Shown: positions 36,201 to 44,724, numbered from the stretch's first letter. The stretch is 64,000 bases of DNA from Natronoarchaeum mannanilyticum (GCF_039522665.1 NZ_BAAADV010000003.1:186001-250000), one strand, 5' to 3'. The notes: generated by a model not told the origin, from the sequence alone. Numbers and translations are program-made.

Positions 36201-37424
36201 ATGCCACGAGACAGAGACGACGAGCGACCGGACCGACGAGCGGCACCGCATCGAGAACAGGGCGATCCGAGTCGGGAACAGCCGTTCGGCCGCGGACGGG
36301 GGGAACAGCAACCGCCGGAGGACGGCCAGCAGTCCGGCGGCGGGCGACGGCAACCGCCGCAGCAACAACCGACACGACGCCAACAACGGCCTCAATCGTC
36401 CCGACAGGACCAGACCCAGCAGCGACCGGCACAGCAGCAAGTGCCACAGCAGGGACAACAACCACCACAACAGGGCCAGCAACCACAACAACAGGGTCAG
36501 CAACCACCACAGCAGGGCCAACAGCCGCCTCGACGGCAATCGGGCGAACAGCGGCAGCCATCCCAGCGCCAGCAACCACCCCAGCAGGGCCAGCAGTCGC
36601 CGCGGCGCGGTCAGGAGTCGCCGCCCCGTCGATCGCCTCCGCGCCAGCCCGATCAGACGCCGTCGCGGCAGGGGAGCCGGCAGTCCCAGCAGGGCGGCCA
36701 TCAGTCTCGGCAGGGCGACCACCAACCCCAGCAGAGCGGACAGCAGTCACGACAGGGCGCTGGACAGCAGTCCCGGCAAAGTTCCGGACAGCACCGACAG
36801 GGCGGCCAGCAGCCGGGCAGGCGCCAGCAGCAAGGGGGGTACCAGAAGCAGGCGCGCGTATCGGGCGACTGGAACCAGGGGAACGCGCCCGGTTCGGGCC
36901 GACAGGCAGGCGGCGAAACCGCGGCCCGGCAGCCCCGACCTCAGTCGGGCCGCGGCACGCCCGGAATCGATCAGTCCGGCGGCGAGCGGGCGATCCGACC
37001 GCGAGCGATAGACGAGATCATGACCGAGGACGTCGTCACGACGACGGGGGACACGCCGCTGCACGAGGTCGCCGCGACGATGGCCGGCGAGGAGGTCGGC
37101 AGCGTCGTCGTGGTCGACGACGACGAATCGCCGGTCGGGATAATCAGCGATCGCACGATCGCGCTGTCGATCGACGACGAGGGGACGCTGGCGGATCGTC
37201 ACGTCTCGGACGTGATGACCGGCGACATCGTCACCGTCACCGCGGGGACGAGCGTGTTCGAGGTGACCCAGCGCCTGGCCGACGCCGGCGTCCGCAGGCT
37301 GCCGGTGATCGACGGCGACGGAGCCCTGGAGGGGATCGTCTCGATCGACGACGTCGTCGTACTGCTCTCGCAGGAACTGGAGAACGTCAGCGACGTGCTC
37401 TCGACCCAGTCCCACCGGCTCTGA
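36201..37424 (+). CDS. CBS-pair protein with Gln-rich, basic disordered N-terminus
   Basis: This 407-residue protein has two parts. Residues 1-263 are low complexity Gln/Pro/Arg/Gly/Ser with four tandem heptapeptides of the PPQQGQQ type (81-108) and hardly any Lys, Asp or hydrophobic residues after the start. That is basic and prion-like, opposite to the acidic haloarchaeal norm. Residues 264-407 are two CBS domains (DEIMTEDVVTTTGDTPLHEV and VSDVMTGDIVTVTAGTSVFE), which usually bind adenosine nucleotides and regulate partners. It lies 218 bp after the BrkB fusion and 98 bp before a TrkA-type gene. Partner unknown. Confidence 0.8.
   Translation: MPRDRDDERPDRRAAPHREQGDPSREQPFGRGRGEQQPPEDGQQSGGGRRQPPQQQPTRRQQRPQSSRQDQTQQRPAQQQVPQQGQQPPQQGQQPQQQGQQPPQQGQQPPRRQSGEQRQPSQRQQPPQQGQQSPRRGQESPPRRSPPRQPDQTPSRQGSRQSQQGGHQSRQGDHQPQQSGQQSRQGAGQQSRQSSGQHRQGGQQPGRRQQQGGYQKQARVSGDWNQGNAPGSGRQAGGETAARQPRPQSGRGTPGIDQSGGERAIRPRAIDEIMTEDVVTTTGDTPLHEVAATMAGEEVGSVVVVDDDESPVGIISDRTIALSIDDEGTLADRHVSDVMTGDIVTVTAGTSVFEVTQRLADAGVRRLPVIDGDGALEGIVSIDDVVVLLSQELENVSDVLSTQSHRL
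36441..36524 (+). repeat. four tandem 21-bp repeats in the CBS gene
   Basis: The stretch encodes VPQQGQQ, PPQQGQQ, PQQQGQQ and PPQQGQQ in succession, with 21-bp units differing mainly at third positions (cag/caa, ggc/ggt). Synonymous drift between units suggests the repeats are not the product of very recent slippage. Confidence 0.75.
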
Positions 37425-37522
37425 GCGCCGCGACGGGCCCGTTCCGGGGACAGTGTCGGATCGACGCCCGGCGGCGAATCGGGGACCAGTCTTTTTGGGG
37501 GTCGACCGCGTAGGCATCTCGC

Positions 37523-38176
37523 ATGAAGTTCGTTATCGTGGGGTACGGTCGGGTCGGCATCCGGACGGCCCGCATCCTGCGCGAGGAGGGACACGAGGTC
37601 ATCGTCGTCGAGAACGACCCCGAGAAGGTCGACCGGGCCCAAAGCGACGGGTTCCAGGTCGTCGAGGGCGACGGCGGCGAGGACGAGACGTTCGAGCCGA
37701 TCGAGATGGAGACGATCGACGCCGTCGCCGGCCTCACGGGCGATCTCAACGTCAACTTCGCGGCCTGCATGATCGGCAAGCACAACGGCGCCCGCACCGT
37801 GCTGCGCATCGACGAGGACTACCGCCAGGACATCTACCAGAAGTACGCCGACGACGTCGACGAGGTGATCTACCCCGAACGCCTCGGCGCCGCGGGCGCC
37901 AAGACGGCACTGCTTGGCGGTGACTTCAACGTGCTTTCCGACCTGACCGAGCAGCTCCAGCTGTCGGTGTTCACGATCGGCGACGGCTCCGCGGCGGTCG
38001 GCAGCCGCGTCAGCGACGTCGATCTTCCCGAGAGCGCCCGGATCTACGCACACGGCCGCGAGCACGAGTCGCTGACGATCCCCCTGCCCGGGACGACGAT
38101 CGAGTCCGGCGACCAGGTCGCCGTGATCGTCGAAACCGAGAGCGTCGGCGACGTGAAGACGGCGCTGGCGGGCTGA
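37523..38176 (+). CDS. TrkA-type RCK potassium-channel regulator
   Basis: This 217-residue cytosolic protein has an RCK_N Rossmann domain with the NAD(H)-binding VIVGYGRVGIRTARIL and the acidic VENDPEKVDRA, followed by a TrkA_C domain ending in ESGDQVAVIVETES. Such proteins bind nucleotides and gate Trk/Ktr-type K+ uptake, central for haloarchaea that use KCl as osmolyte. No TrkH membrane partner is in the window. A TATA-like cttttt lies at 37491-37496, about 30 nt before the ATG. Confidence 0.9.
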   Translation: MKFVIVGYGRVGIRTARILREEGHEVIVVENDPEKVDRAQSDGFQVVEGDGGEDETFEPIEMETIDAVAGLTGDLNVNFAACMIGKHNGARTVLRIDEDYRQDIYQKYADDVDEVIYPERLGAAGAKTALLGGDFNVLSDLTEQLQLSVFTIGDGSAAVGSRVSDVDLPESARIYAHGREHESLTIPLPGTTIESGDQVAVIVETESVGDVKTALAG

Positions 38177-38245
38177 GAGAAGCCGCGGCATCGACGCTTC
38201 GTTCTCCCGTCCGCCGCGTTCGAGAGCCGTGGCGCCGGCGGCGTT

Positions 38246-39346
38246 CTACAGGTAGTCGATCTCGATTCGCTCGCCCGTCTCCGCGGACTCGTAGACGGCC
38301 TCGGCCGCCTGCAGGTCCGCGAGCCCGTCACGGCCGTCCGGTTCGGGGCGGCGATCGGTGAGGATGTGGTTCGCAAAGTACGCGACCTCCTCGACGACGT
38401 CGTCGACCGGCGGGCCGGTGTACTCCATGCGCATGTCGCCGCACTCGACGACGATCTCCTGGGGGACGTCGCCGTAGGGCGAGTCGATCGAGATCGACCC
38501 CTCGGTGCCCACGATCTGTAACTGACTGTTCGGCTGGCCGTTGAACGTCGTCGAGCAGGAGGCGACGACGCCGTCGGGAAAGGCGAGCTGGAAGGCGGCG
38601 TGCTCGTCGACCCGGTCGAACGCGGGGTCCCAGGAGTTGGTCGCGCCCTGGACCGCGACGGGATCCTCGCCCAGCAGGAATCGCGATGTGTTCAGCGGGT
38701 AGACGCCGATGTCGAGCAGGGCGCCGCCGCCGGCGACGTCGGGGTCCAGTCGCCAGTGACCTGGCCCGAAGTTGTCGAGCAGCTTCGTCGAGAAGTTGCT
38801 GTGGATCTGGACCGGCCGGCCGATACAGCCCTCGCGGATGATCTCGCGCGTGCGACGCGCCGCGGGCTCGAACTGCAGGCGGTAGGCCGTCATCAGCGTC
38901 ACGTCCGCGTCGTCGCAGGCGTCGACCATCGCGGCGGCGTCCTCGGCGCTCGCCGCCAGCGGCTTCTCGCAGAGGACGTGCTTACCGTACCGGGCCGCCG
39001 ATTCGGCGTAGTCCCGGTGGAACAGGTTCGGCGTCGCGACGTAGACGGCGTCGTAGCTCTCTGTTGCCGCGCCGTCGTGGAACTCGTCGTAGCCGAGCAC
39101 GGCGTCGACGCCGTACTCGTCGACGACCGGGTCGGACTCCCCGATGGAACGGCTGACCAGCACGGTCGTCTCGGTGGCCGCAACGTCCTTGATCGCCGGC
39201 AGCGCGCGGTTGCGCGCGAACCCGCCGACCCCGACGACAGCGAACCGGATCGGTCCCCCTTCGACCGACTGTTCCCAGTCCCGGCGCGTGAAATCGGCGA
39301 AGTGTCGTCCGACGTTGCCCGCGTTCTCCCTGGCTCGTTCCCCCAT
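38246..39346 (-). CDS. Gfo/Idh/MocA oxidoreductase, D-xylose-dehydrogenase-like (Gfo6-like)
   Basis: This 366-residue enzyme starts at ATG 39346. An N-terminal DFTRRDWEQ leads into the nucleotide-binding FAVVGVGGFARNRALPA. The EKP motif is in HVLCEKPLAAS, and the C-terminal Gfo/Idh domain contains GGGALLDIGVYPLNTSRFLLG, with the catalytic Asp/His region typical of the family. The unusual DFTRRDWEQ start and overall layout resemble haloarchaeal D-xylose 1-dehydrogenase Gfo6, which starts oxidative pentose degradation. Other xylose pathway genes are not adjacent, so the substrate assignment is tentative. Confidence 0.8.
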   Translation of the reverse strand: MGERARENAGNVGRHFADFTRRDWEQSVEGGPIRFAVVGVGGFARNRALPAIKDVAATETTVLVSRSIGESDPVVDEYGVDAVLGYDEFHDGAATESYDAVYVATPNLFHRDYAESAARYGKHVLCEKPLAASAEDAAAMVDACDDADVTLMTAYRLQFEPAARRTREIIREGCIGRPVQIHSNFSTKLLDNFGPGHWRLDPDVAGGGALLDIGVYPLNTSRFLLGEDPVAVQGATNSWDPAFDRVDEHAAFQLAFPDGVVASCSTTFNGQPNSQLQIVGTEGSISIDSPYGDVPQEIVVECGDMRMEYTGPPVDDVVEEVAYFANHILTDRRPEPDGRDGLADLQAAEAVYESAETGERIEIDYL

Positions 39347-39440
39347 ACCACAAACTGGGGACGCCGAGACAAAATCCATCGGGGTGGCGTGACGCCGTTC
39401 CGCGTCTTCACGACGCCGCTCTGCGTCTCCCGATACCGCG

Positions 39441-40202
39441 TCAGGGCGCCGCGAAGCACCGCTCGACGGCTCGGTTCTCGCGAATCGCGAGCAGTTCCTC
39501 GACGCCGTCGGCGTCGAACCGCATCGGCCGACGCCACCACGGTCCCCTTCCCGAGTCGCTCGACAGTTCGGTGACGAGCCGGTTCGCGTCGCTGCCGGCG
39601 TCCCGTTCGCTCAGCGGGATCGCTCGGTCGTACAGCGCCGACTCCTCGGGGTCGCCGGCGAGCAGTACGCGCGCGTCGAACGTCTCGCGGCGGACGTGGG
39701 CGTTGGCGTCGAACCACGCGCGCTCGTCGGGATCGAGCACGCGATACTCGTCGCCGGTGAGCGGATCGCGGGCCAGGCGGAACTGGCCGATGACGTACGC
39801 TCCCCACTCCGGAGCGATCCAGTCGGCGGGGGCGTCCGGCACGGGGCCGTCAGCGTCGCCATCAATCTCGACGGCCGTCGACAGCGTCGCGTAGAAAAAG
39901 ACGTAGTCGCCCGCAGAGAGCTCCGAGAGCGGGCCGGCTTTCGCGGCGTAGTCGTCGCCGTAGGTGTAGCGGTCGCAGCAGGGGTACTCGGCGAACGTCG
40001 GATCGAGGTGGACCCGCTCGTCGAGCGCCTCGGCGGGCAGGTCGACGTCCAGATCGAGGTCGGCGTACGTCGGCACCGACTCGGCGGTCGGCTCGCGCTC
40101 GGGGATCGGGACGTACCGGAACCGGCCGTCGGGGTAGATCGGCCCCCTGACGCCGGGGATGTTGGTGTTGGCACCGACGTTGACGGCGACGCCGCGGGGC
40201 AT
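39441..40202 (-). CDS. Nmad3-like putative nucleotide modification protein
   Basis: This 253-residue protein opens VAVNVGANTNIPGVRGPIYPDGRFRYVPIPE, close to the start of the nucleotide-modification-associated domain 3 family, in which NVG-N, RGPI-DG-F and PIPE are recurrent. It continues HLDPTFAEYPCCDRYTYGDD, AGDYVFFYATL and WGAYVIGQF, then RPMRFDADGVEELL. Nmad proteins are linked by comparative genomics to DNA/RNA base modification in phages and hosts; the reaction is not established. Conservation of CC and DRYTYGD suggests a functional site. Assignment by pattern only. Confidence 0.6.
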   Translation of the reverse strand: MPRGVAVNVGANTNIPGVRGPIYPDGRFRYVPIPEREPTAESVPTYADLDLDVDLPAEALDERVHLDPTFAEYPCCDRYTYGDDYAAKAGPLSELSAGDYVFFYATLSTAVEIDGDADGPVPDAPADWIAPEWGAYVIGQFRLARDPLTGDEYRVLDPDERAWFDANAHVRRETFDARVLLAGDPEESALYDRAIPLSERDAGSDANRLVTELSSDSGRGPWWRRPMRFDADGVEELLAIRENRAVERCFAAP

Positions 40203-40290
40203 ATCCGAGGGTGCGTCGCCGGACGCAAAAGGGTACGGACGGGCCGCTACGTCGGACGGACGGCGACGCCGGACTCCCGCACCCGGTCGC

Positions 40291-40620
40291 TCAGGCGCCG
40301 AGCTGCGAGACGCAGTTCCGGCAGTACGTGAACGTCGGCTCGCGCTCGTTGCGCGCGCCGCAGTGCGGGCAGACGAGCGTCTCCTCGTCGGCGTCGGGCC
40401 GCGGATCGCCCTCCGGGCTCGACTCGCCGTCGTCGGGCGATCCGGGCATCTCCCGGAGCCCGGAGCTGTTCGGGACGGCGCCGTTGGTCCGGCCGCGATC
40501 GCCCGCGCCCGAGACCGTCATCGACTGCCGGTCCCGGCCCCGGCGCAGGTAGTAGTAGATCAACAGCTGGACGAGCGCGAGGAACGCCGCGTACAGCAGG
40601 ACCCACTGCCAGACGTCCAT
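40291..40620 (-). CDS. TM-anchored zinc-ribbon protein (DUF7577-like)
   Basis: This 109-residue protein starts at ATG 40620 with a single transmembrane helix (VWQWVLLYAAFLALVQLLIYYYL), then a basic RRGRDRQ stop-transfer. A flexible linker leads to a C-terminal zinc ribbon (LVCPHCGARNEREPTFTYCRNCVSQLGA). The topology puts the ribbon in the cytosol. The ribbon matches the haloarchaeal DUF7577 type as I recall it. Role unknown. Confidence 0.7.
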   Translation of the reverse strand: MDVWQWVLLYAAFLALVQLLIYYYLRRGRDRQSMTVSGAGDRGRTNGAVPNSSGLREMPGSPDDGESSPEGDPRPDADEETLVCPHCGARNEREPTFTYCRNCVSQLGA

Positions 40621-40719
40621 CAGTGTGCAGTACGTTCTCACACAACTTGATTGTTCGGTGCCGAACCCTCTCCTGGGGGAGAACGGCGGCTGAGGACTGT
40701 TCCGGGAGCGACGATCGCC

Positions 40720-41646
40720 CTACTCGTCGGACGAACGAGGCGGCGCCGGCGGTTCGAGGTCGCGCTGGAACTCGTCGAACGGCTCGAAGTCTTCGGGGAG
40801 ATCGCGCTCGACCCGGCGTTCGTCCTGCCGGTTGGCGTTGACGCCGTCGGCGTCCAGCGGCGTCGCGACGTCTTCCCACCCCGGCTTGATCTTGACGCTC
40901 TTGGCGGGCATCCCGACCGCGACGTGGTGGTCGGGCACGTCGCCCTGCACGACGGCCCGCGCGCCGACGACGGCGTTCTCGCCGATCCGGCAGCCCGCCC
41001 GCACCATCGCGTCGTAGGTGACCCGCGCGTCGTCCTCGACGATCGTGTGGAAGTTCTCGACGGCGGTCTGGTCGACGAGATCGTGATCGTGGCTGTAGAG
41101 GTGGGCGCCGTCGGAGATCGACACCCGATCGCCGATCGTCAACTTTCCGCGGTCGTCGAGGTGGACGTCGTCGTGGATCACGACGTTGTCGCCGATCTCG
41201 ACGTTGTGGCCGTAGGTGACGGAGATCCCCTTGAAAAATCGGCAGTCGTCGCCGCACTCGGCGAACAGGTGATCGGCGAGCATCTGGCGGAAGCGGAGCG
41301 CGAACTCGACGTTGTCGGCCATCGGCGTCGCGTCGAACTGCCGCCAGAGCCACTGGAGGTGCTTGGACTCGCGGAACTTCTCTTCGTCCTTCTCGGCGTA
41401 GTACTCGCTCTCCAGGGTGGAGTTACACGGGTCGTACCCCTGCAGGCGGACGCGCTCGGCGGGCGAGACGTCCCCGCCGGCCTGCCAGCGCTCGTAGGCG
41501 TCCCGGTCGCCGTGCAGGTCGACGAGCACGTCCTCGACGACCGAACAGGTGTCCTCGTCCGAGGCGAGCCGCCTGTCTACCTCGTCGAGGAACTCCTCTA
41601 ACCCGGCTTCGGCGTCCGCCGGGAGGCTGACGTGCCGCTTTGTCAT
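40720..41646 (-). CDS. hexapeptide-repeat acyltransferase
   Basis: This 308-residue protein has a left-handed parallel beta-helix made of hexapeptide repeats: VTYGHNVEIGDNVVIHDDVHLDDRGKLTIGDRVSISDGAHLYSHDHD, then MVRAGCRIGENAVVGARAVVQGDVPDHHVAVGMPAKSVK. The SHDH and GMPAK features are typical of the LpxA-superfamily acetyltransferases such as Maa/NodL/VatD. The N-terminal 120 residues are helical and carry VRLQGYDPCNSTLES. The likely reaction is transfer of an acyl group from acyl-CoA to a sugar or other hydroxyl/amine; the substrate is unknown. Confidence 0.85.
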   Translation of the reverse strand: MTKRHVSLPADAEAGLEEFLDEVDRRLASDEDTCSVVEDVLVDLHGDRDAYERWQAGGDVSPAERVRLQGYDPCNSTLESEYYAEKDEEKFRESKHLQWLWRQFDATPMADNVEFALRFRQMLADHLFAECGDDCRFFKGISVTYGHNVEIGDNVVIHDDVHLDDRGKLTIGDRVSISDGAHLYSHDHDLVDQTAVENFHTIVEDDARVTYDAMVRAGCRIGENAVVGARAVVQGDVPDHHVAVGMPAKSVKIKPGWEDVATPLDADGVNANRQDERRVERDLPEDFEPFDEFQRDLEPPAPPRSSDE

Positions 41647-41754
41647 GACGAGAGGTTGCTCGCCGCGCGTAAAATGGGTTTCCGTCGGGGCCGACTTGGC
41701 CGCGAGCGACGCCGGCGGTCGGACGGGAGGGCGACGGGCCGGAAATCGACGGGA

Positions 41755-42042
41755 TCAGCGATCGGCGAACAGGTCGTCCATCGAGGCGTCGATCGGGACG
41801 TTCTCCTCGGCCCCGTCCGCCGCGGCGACGCGCCCGGCGTCGACGTCCTCGACGAACTCGGCGAACCGTTCGGGCGTCGGGCCGGCGTCGGCGAGGGGCT
41901 CGTCGTCCGCAGTCGTACCGTCGGCGGTCGGGTCGTCGTGGAGCGCCGCGATCGCCTCGGGATCGACGGCGTCGATATCGCCGGGTTCGGCGTCGATCGA
42001 GGCGGCGCCGTCGATCGTCAGTCGCTTCCGTTCGTCGGTCAT
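41755..42042 (-). CDS. small acidic protein of unknown function
   Basis: This 95-residue protein starts at ATG 42042 (MTDERKRLTIDGAASI) and is highly acidic with no hydrophobic segment. Short motifs such as AIAALHDD, ERFAEFVEDVDAG and ASMDDLFADR suggest short helices. I recognise no family. An AT-rich promoter directly upstream (42061-42072) argues it is a real, expressed gene. Confidence 0.6.
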   Translation of the reverse strand: MTDERKRLTIDGAASIDAEPGDIDAVDPEAIAALHDDPTADGTTADDEPLADAGPTPERFAEFVEDVDAGRVAAADGAEENVPIDASMDDLFADR

Positions 42043-42060
42043 GGACGGTAATTTCCATCC

Positions 42061-42072
42061 GTTTATAATAAA
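42061..42072 (-). promoter_or_regulatory. strong AT-rich TATA region of the small acidic gene
   Basis: The minus-strand sequence tttattataaac ends about 19 nt before the ATG at 42042. The flanking 42050-42110 is one of the most AT-rich patches of the window, with further ataatatt and gtaataac elements. Confidence 0.6.
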
Positions 42073-42227
42073 TCTTCTCCATAATATTTGGCGTAATAAC
42101 TCCCAATCAATCCGAAACGAACACGCCCGACGGCAACCGGAACGCGTTGTCACGGGAGTAACGACACATCCGTCTTCCCGGTTGCACTCACGGCGCCCTC
42201 AAGTGCGCTCGTGGCCTCGAAACTACA

Positions 42228-42542
42228 ATGGCACAACAGCAACTCCCCGCCGCCGAGCTCGACGACGTGCGCGACGACGAGACGCTCGAAGCGCTCGCGA
42301 ACGTGCGGCGTCGGCTCGCGCTCGATTGCCTCCCCAGTCGCGGTGAGTCGGCCGCGCTCGCCGAACTGGCCCGGAGAGTCGCAGTCAGCGAAGCCGAGGG
42401 GACGACCGACGCCGTCTCGGAGGAGCGTATCGAGCGCGTGAAGCGGACGCTCTACCACGTACACCTCCCCAAGCTCGACGACGTCGGACTCGTCGCGTTC
42501 GACGCCGACGAGCGCACCGTCGAGCGGGCGGCGACCCGATGA
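42228..42542 (+). CDS. DUF7344-type winged-helix protein
   Basis: This 104-residue protein has the pattern ALANVRRRLALDCLPSRG, then ALAELARRVAVSEA and RVKRTLYHVHLPKLDDVGLVAFDADERTVE. RRRLALxxL followed by YHVHLPKLxxxGxVxxD is the haloarchaeal DUF7344 winged-helix signature. A DNA-binding role is inferred from fold. It starts at ATG 42228 and lies just upstream of a TrmB-type regulator. Confidence 0.78.
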   Translation: MAQQQLPAAELDDVRDDETLEALANVRRRLALDCLPSRGESAALAELARRVAVSEAEGTTDAVSEERIERVKRTLYHVHLPKLDDVGLVAFDADERTVERAATR

Positions 42543-42633
42543 CGGGTGGAGGGAAGCCGCAACCGGATCGCACGTCGACGTAACTAATTCGCCGGTCAGC
42601 ATACCAGTGAGACGCCGTTAGGGCGGATATCGT

Positions 42634-43422
42634 ATGCCCACGGAGTCCGAAGCGGTCGAACTTCTCGAGGAACTGGGGCTGACAGAGTACGAGGCGCGCT
42701 GCTTCGTCGCGCTCTCGCGGGTCGAGAAAGCCAGCGCGAAAGAGGTCAGCGATCTCTCGGAAGTGCCTCGTTCGCGAGTGTACGACGCGGTCGAACGCCT
42801 CCATCGACGGGGGCTGGTGGACGTCCAGCAGTCCGATCCCAGAGAGTTCCGCGCGCTCTCTCAGGAGAAGGCGTTGCAGGTGCTGCGCGACCAGCACGAG
42901 GAGACGCTCGCGAACGTCGGCACCGCGCTCGGGAATCTCGAACGCTCGGACGATCTCGAAGAGTCGGGCGCGTGGGCGATCTCCGATCACGAACACGTGA
43001 CCGACCGGATCGAGACGCTACTGGGGGACGCCGACGACGAGGCGTACCTGCTCGTCACCGACGAGAGCGCGATGGAACGGGACGTTCGGTCGACGCTGGC
43101 CGGGGCGAGCGATCGCGGCGTCGACGTGATCACCGAAGTACCCTCCGACGACGCCGAGGAACGGCTTCTGGAGGACGTCCCGGACGCGACCGTTCGGATC
43201 ACCGAGCTCGCCGGGGACGCCGCGCAGATCGAATCGAAGTGGCTGAGCCGGATCGTGATGGTCGACCGACGGTCGGTGCTGCTGGGCGCGCTCACCGACG
43301 ACGCGCGACCGGGTCGAACCATCGAGACGGCCATCTGGGCGAAGGGATCGAATCACGGTCTCGTCGTCGGCGTCCGACACCTGCTGACGGCCCGGATCGA
43401 GGAACAGGGCGTGTTCGACTGA
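42634..43422 (+). CDS. TrmB family transcriptional regulator
   Basis: This 262-residue protein has an N-terminal TrmB winged HTH (AVELLEELGLTEYEARCFVAL, then SAKEVSDLSEVPRSRVYDAVERLHRRGLVDVQ). A predicted coiled linker (LRDQHEETLANVGTALGNLE) leads to a C-terminal effector half with ITDHEH-type and DDEAYLLVTDESA segments and a terminal SNHGLVVGVRHLL. TrmB proteins regulate sugar or other metabolism genes; some bind sugars. It lies 104 bp upstream of an aldo/keto reductase in the same direction, a candidate target. Confidence 0.85.
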   Translation: MPTESEAVELLEELGLTEYEARCFVALSRVEKASAKEVSDLSEVPRSRVYDAVERLHRRGLVDVQQSDPREFRALSQEKALQVLRDQHEETLANVGTALGNLERSDDLEESGAWAISDHEHVTDRIETLLGDADDEAYLLVTDESAMERDVRSTLAGASDRGVDVITEVPSDDAEERLLEDVPDATVRITELAGDAAQIESKWLSRIVMVDRRSVLLGALTDDARPGRTIETAIWAKGSNHGLVVGVRHLLTARIEEQGVFD

Positions 43423-43526
43423 CCGAACACCACCCGGACGACGGCCGGGCGAGCGGGCGAACGTGTTCGCTTCGGCTGGCAGAGCAATCCGCACGCGCTA
43501 AGTGGCCCCGCTCCCAACGATCGGGT

Positions 43527-44582
43527 ATGCACTACCGTACGCTGGGCGACACCGGCGTCGAGGTCAGCGAAGTCGGATTCGGCGCGTGGGTCGTCGGCAC
43601 GGACTGGTGGGGCGACCGCTCGGAAGAGCAGGCGATCGAAATGGTTCGCCACGCCGTCGATCAGGGGATCACGTTCTTCGACACCGGCGACGTGTACGGC
43701 CACGGCGCCAGCGAGGAGATCATCGGCGAGGCCCTCGCGGATCGCCGCGAGGAGGTCACCATCGGCACGAAAGTCGGCTACGACTTCTACAACAACCCGC
43801 AGGCGGGCCACGGGGAACTCCCCAAGGAGGTCACGCCCGAGTGGATCGAGACGGCGCTCGATCGGTCGCTCGACCGGCTCGACACCGACTACGTCGATCT
43901 GCTGCAACTGCACAACGCGAACGTCGACGAGGTCGATCGGGACGTGCGGGAGAAACTGGACGAGCTCGTCGAGTCGGGACGGGTCGACTCGATCGGCTGG
44001 GCGCTGGGCCCCTCGATCGGCTGGCTCGCCGAGGGCGAAGCCGCCGTCGAGCAGGGCTTCGACGCCGTCCAGACCGTCTTTAATCTGTTCGAGCAGGGGC
44101 CGGGCACGCACTTCCTCGACGCGGTCGAGCGGGAGGGTGCGGACACGAGCGTGCTCGCGCGCGTTCCCCACTCATCGGGACTGCTCAACGAGCAGGTCAC
44201 GCCCGACACCGAACTCGGCGAGGGCGACCACCGCTCGCACCGGCCCCAGGAGTGGTACGAGACGGGCTGGGACAAGCTCGAAGCGATCCGCTTCCTCGAA
44301 AAGGACGGCGAGCGCACGATGGCCCAGGCCGCGATCCGGTGGCTCCTGTATCACGACGCCGTCGCCTCGGTGACGCCGACGTTCCGGACGACCGACGACA
44401 TCGACGCGTGGGCGGCCGCGAGCGACGTCGCGCCGCTCTCGGACGACGAGTACGAGCGCGTCCAGGAACTGCACGCGGAGAACTTCGGCGTCGCGCGGGA
44501 CGACGGGATGGACAGCTACCGATCCTCGGTCGGCGGGCGCGACGTCGAGCAGGCCGGACTCCAGCCCAGCGCGGGCGACTGA
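43527..44582 (+). CDS. aldo/keto reductase
   Basis: This 351-residue NAD(P)H-dependent enzyme reduces aldehydes or ketones. It starts at ATG 43527 (MHYRTLGDTGVEVSEVGFGA). The catalytic tetrad is recognisable: Asp and Tyr in FFDTGDVYGHGASEE, Lys in IGTKVGYDFY, and a His-equivalent region in DYVDLLQLHNANVD. The barrel ends with RTMAQAAIRWLLYHDAVASVTP, the AKR cofactor-binding signature. The substrate cannot be inferred. Confidence 0.92.
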   Translation: MHYRTLGDTGVEVSEVGFGAWVVGTDWWGDRSEEQAIEMVRHAVDQGITFFDTGDVYGHGASEEIIGEALADRREEVTIGTKVGYDFYNNPQAGHGELPKEVTPEWIETALDRSLDRLDTDYVDLLQLHNANVDEVDRDVREKLDELVESGRVDSIGWALGPSIGWLAEGEAAVEQGFDAVQTVFNLFEQGPGTHFLDAVEREGADTSVLARVPHSSGLLNEQVTPDTELGEGDHRSHRPQEWYETGWDKLEAIRFLEKDGERTMAQAAIRWLLYHDAVASVTPTFRTTDDIDAWAAASDVAPLSDDEYERVQELHAENFGVARDDGMDSYRSSVGGRDVEQAGLQPSAGD

Positions 44583-44724
44583 ACCGTCGAAGCGGCAGCC
44601 TGCTCTTTCTACCAGCCGCCGAGCGTGCGATCGTTTGACAACCCCTTCGTTTCGCTTCGAAATCGCACTACTACGACGGCATCATCGGACGTAGAACTAC
44701 TTTCGCTCCGGCGTCAGACGCGAG

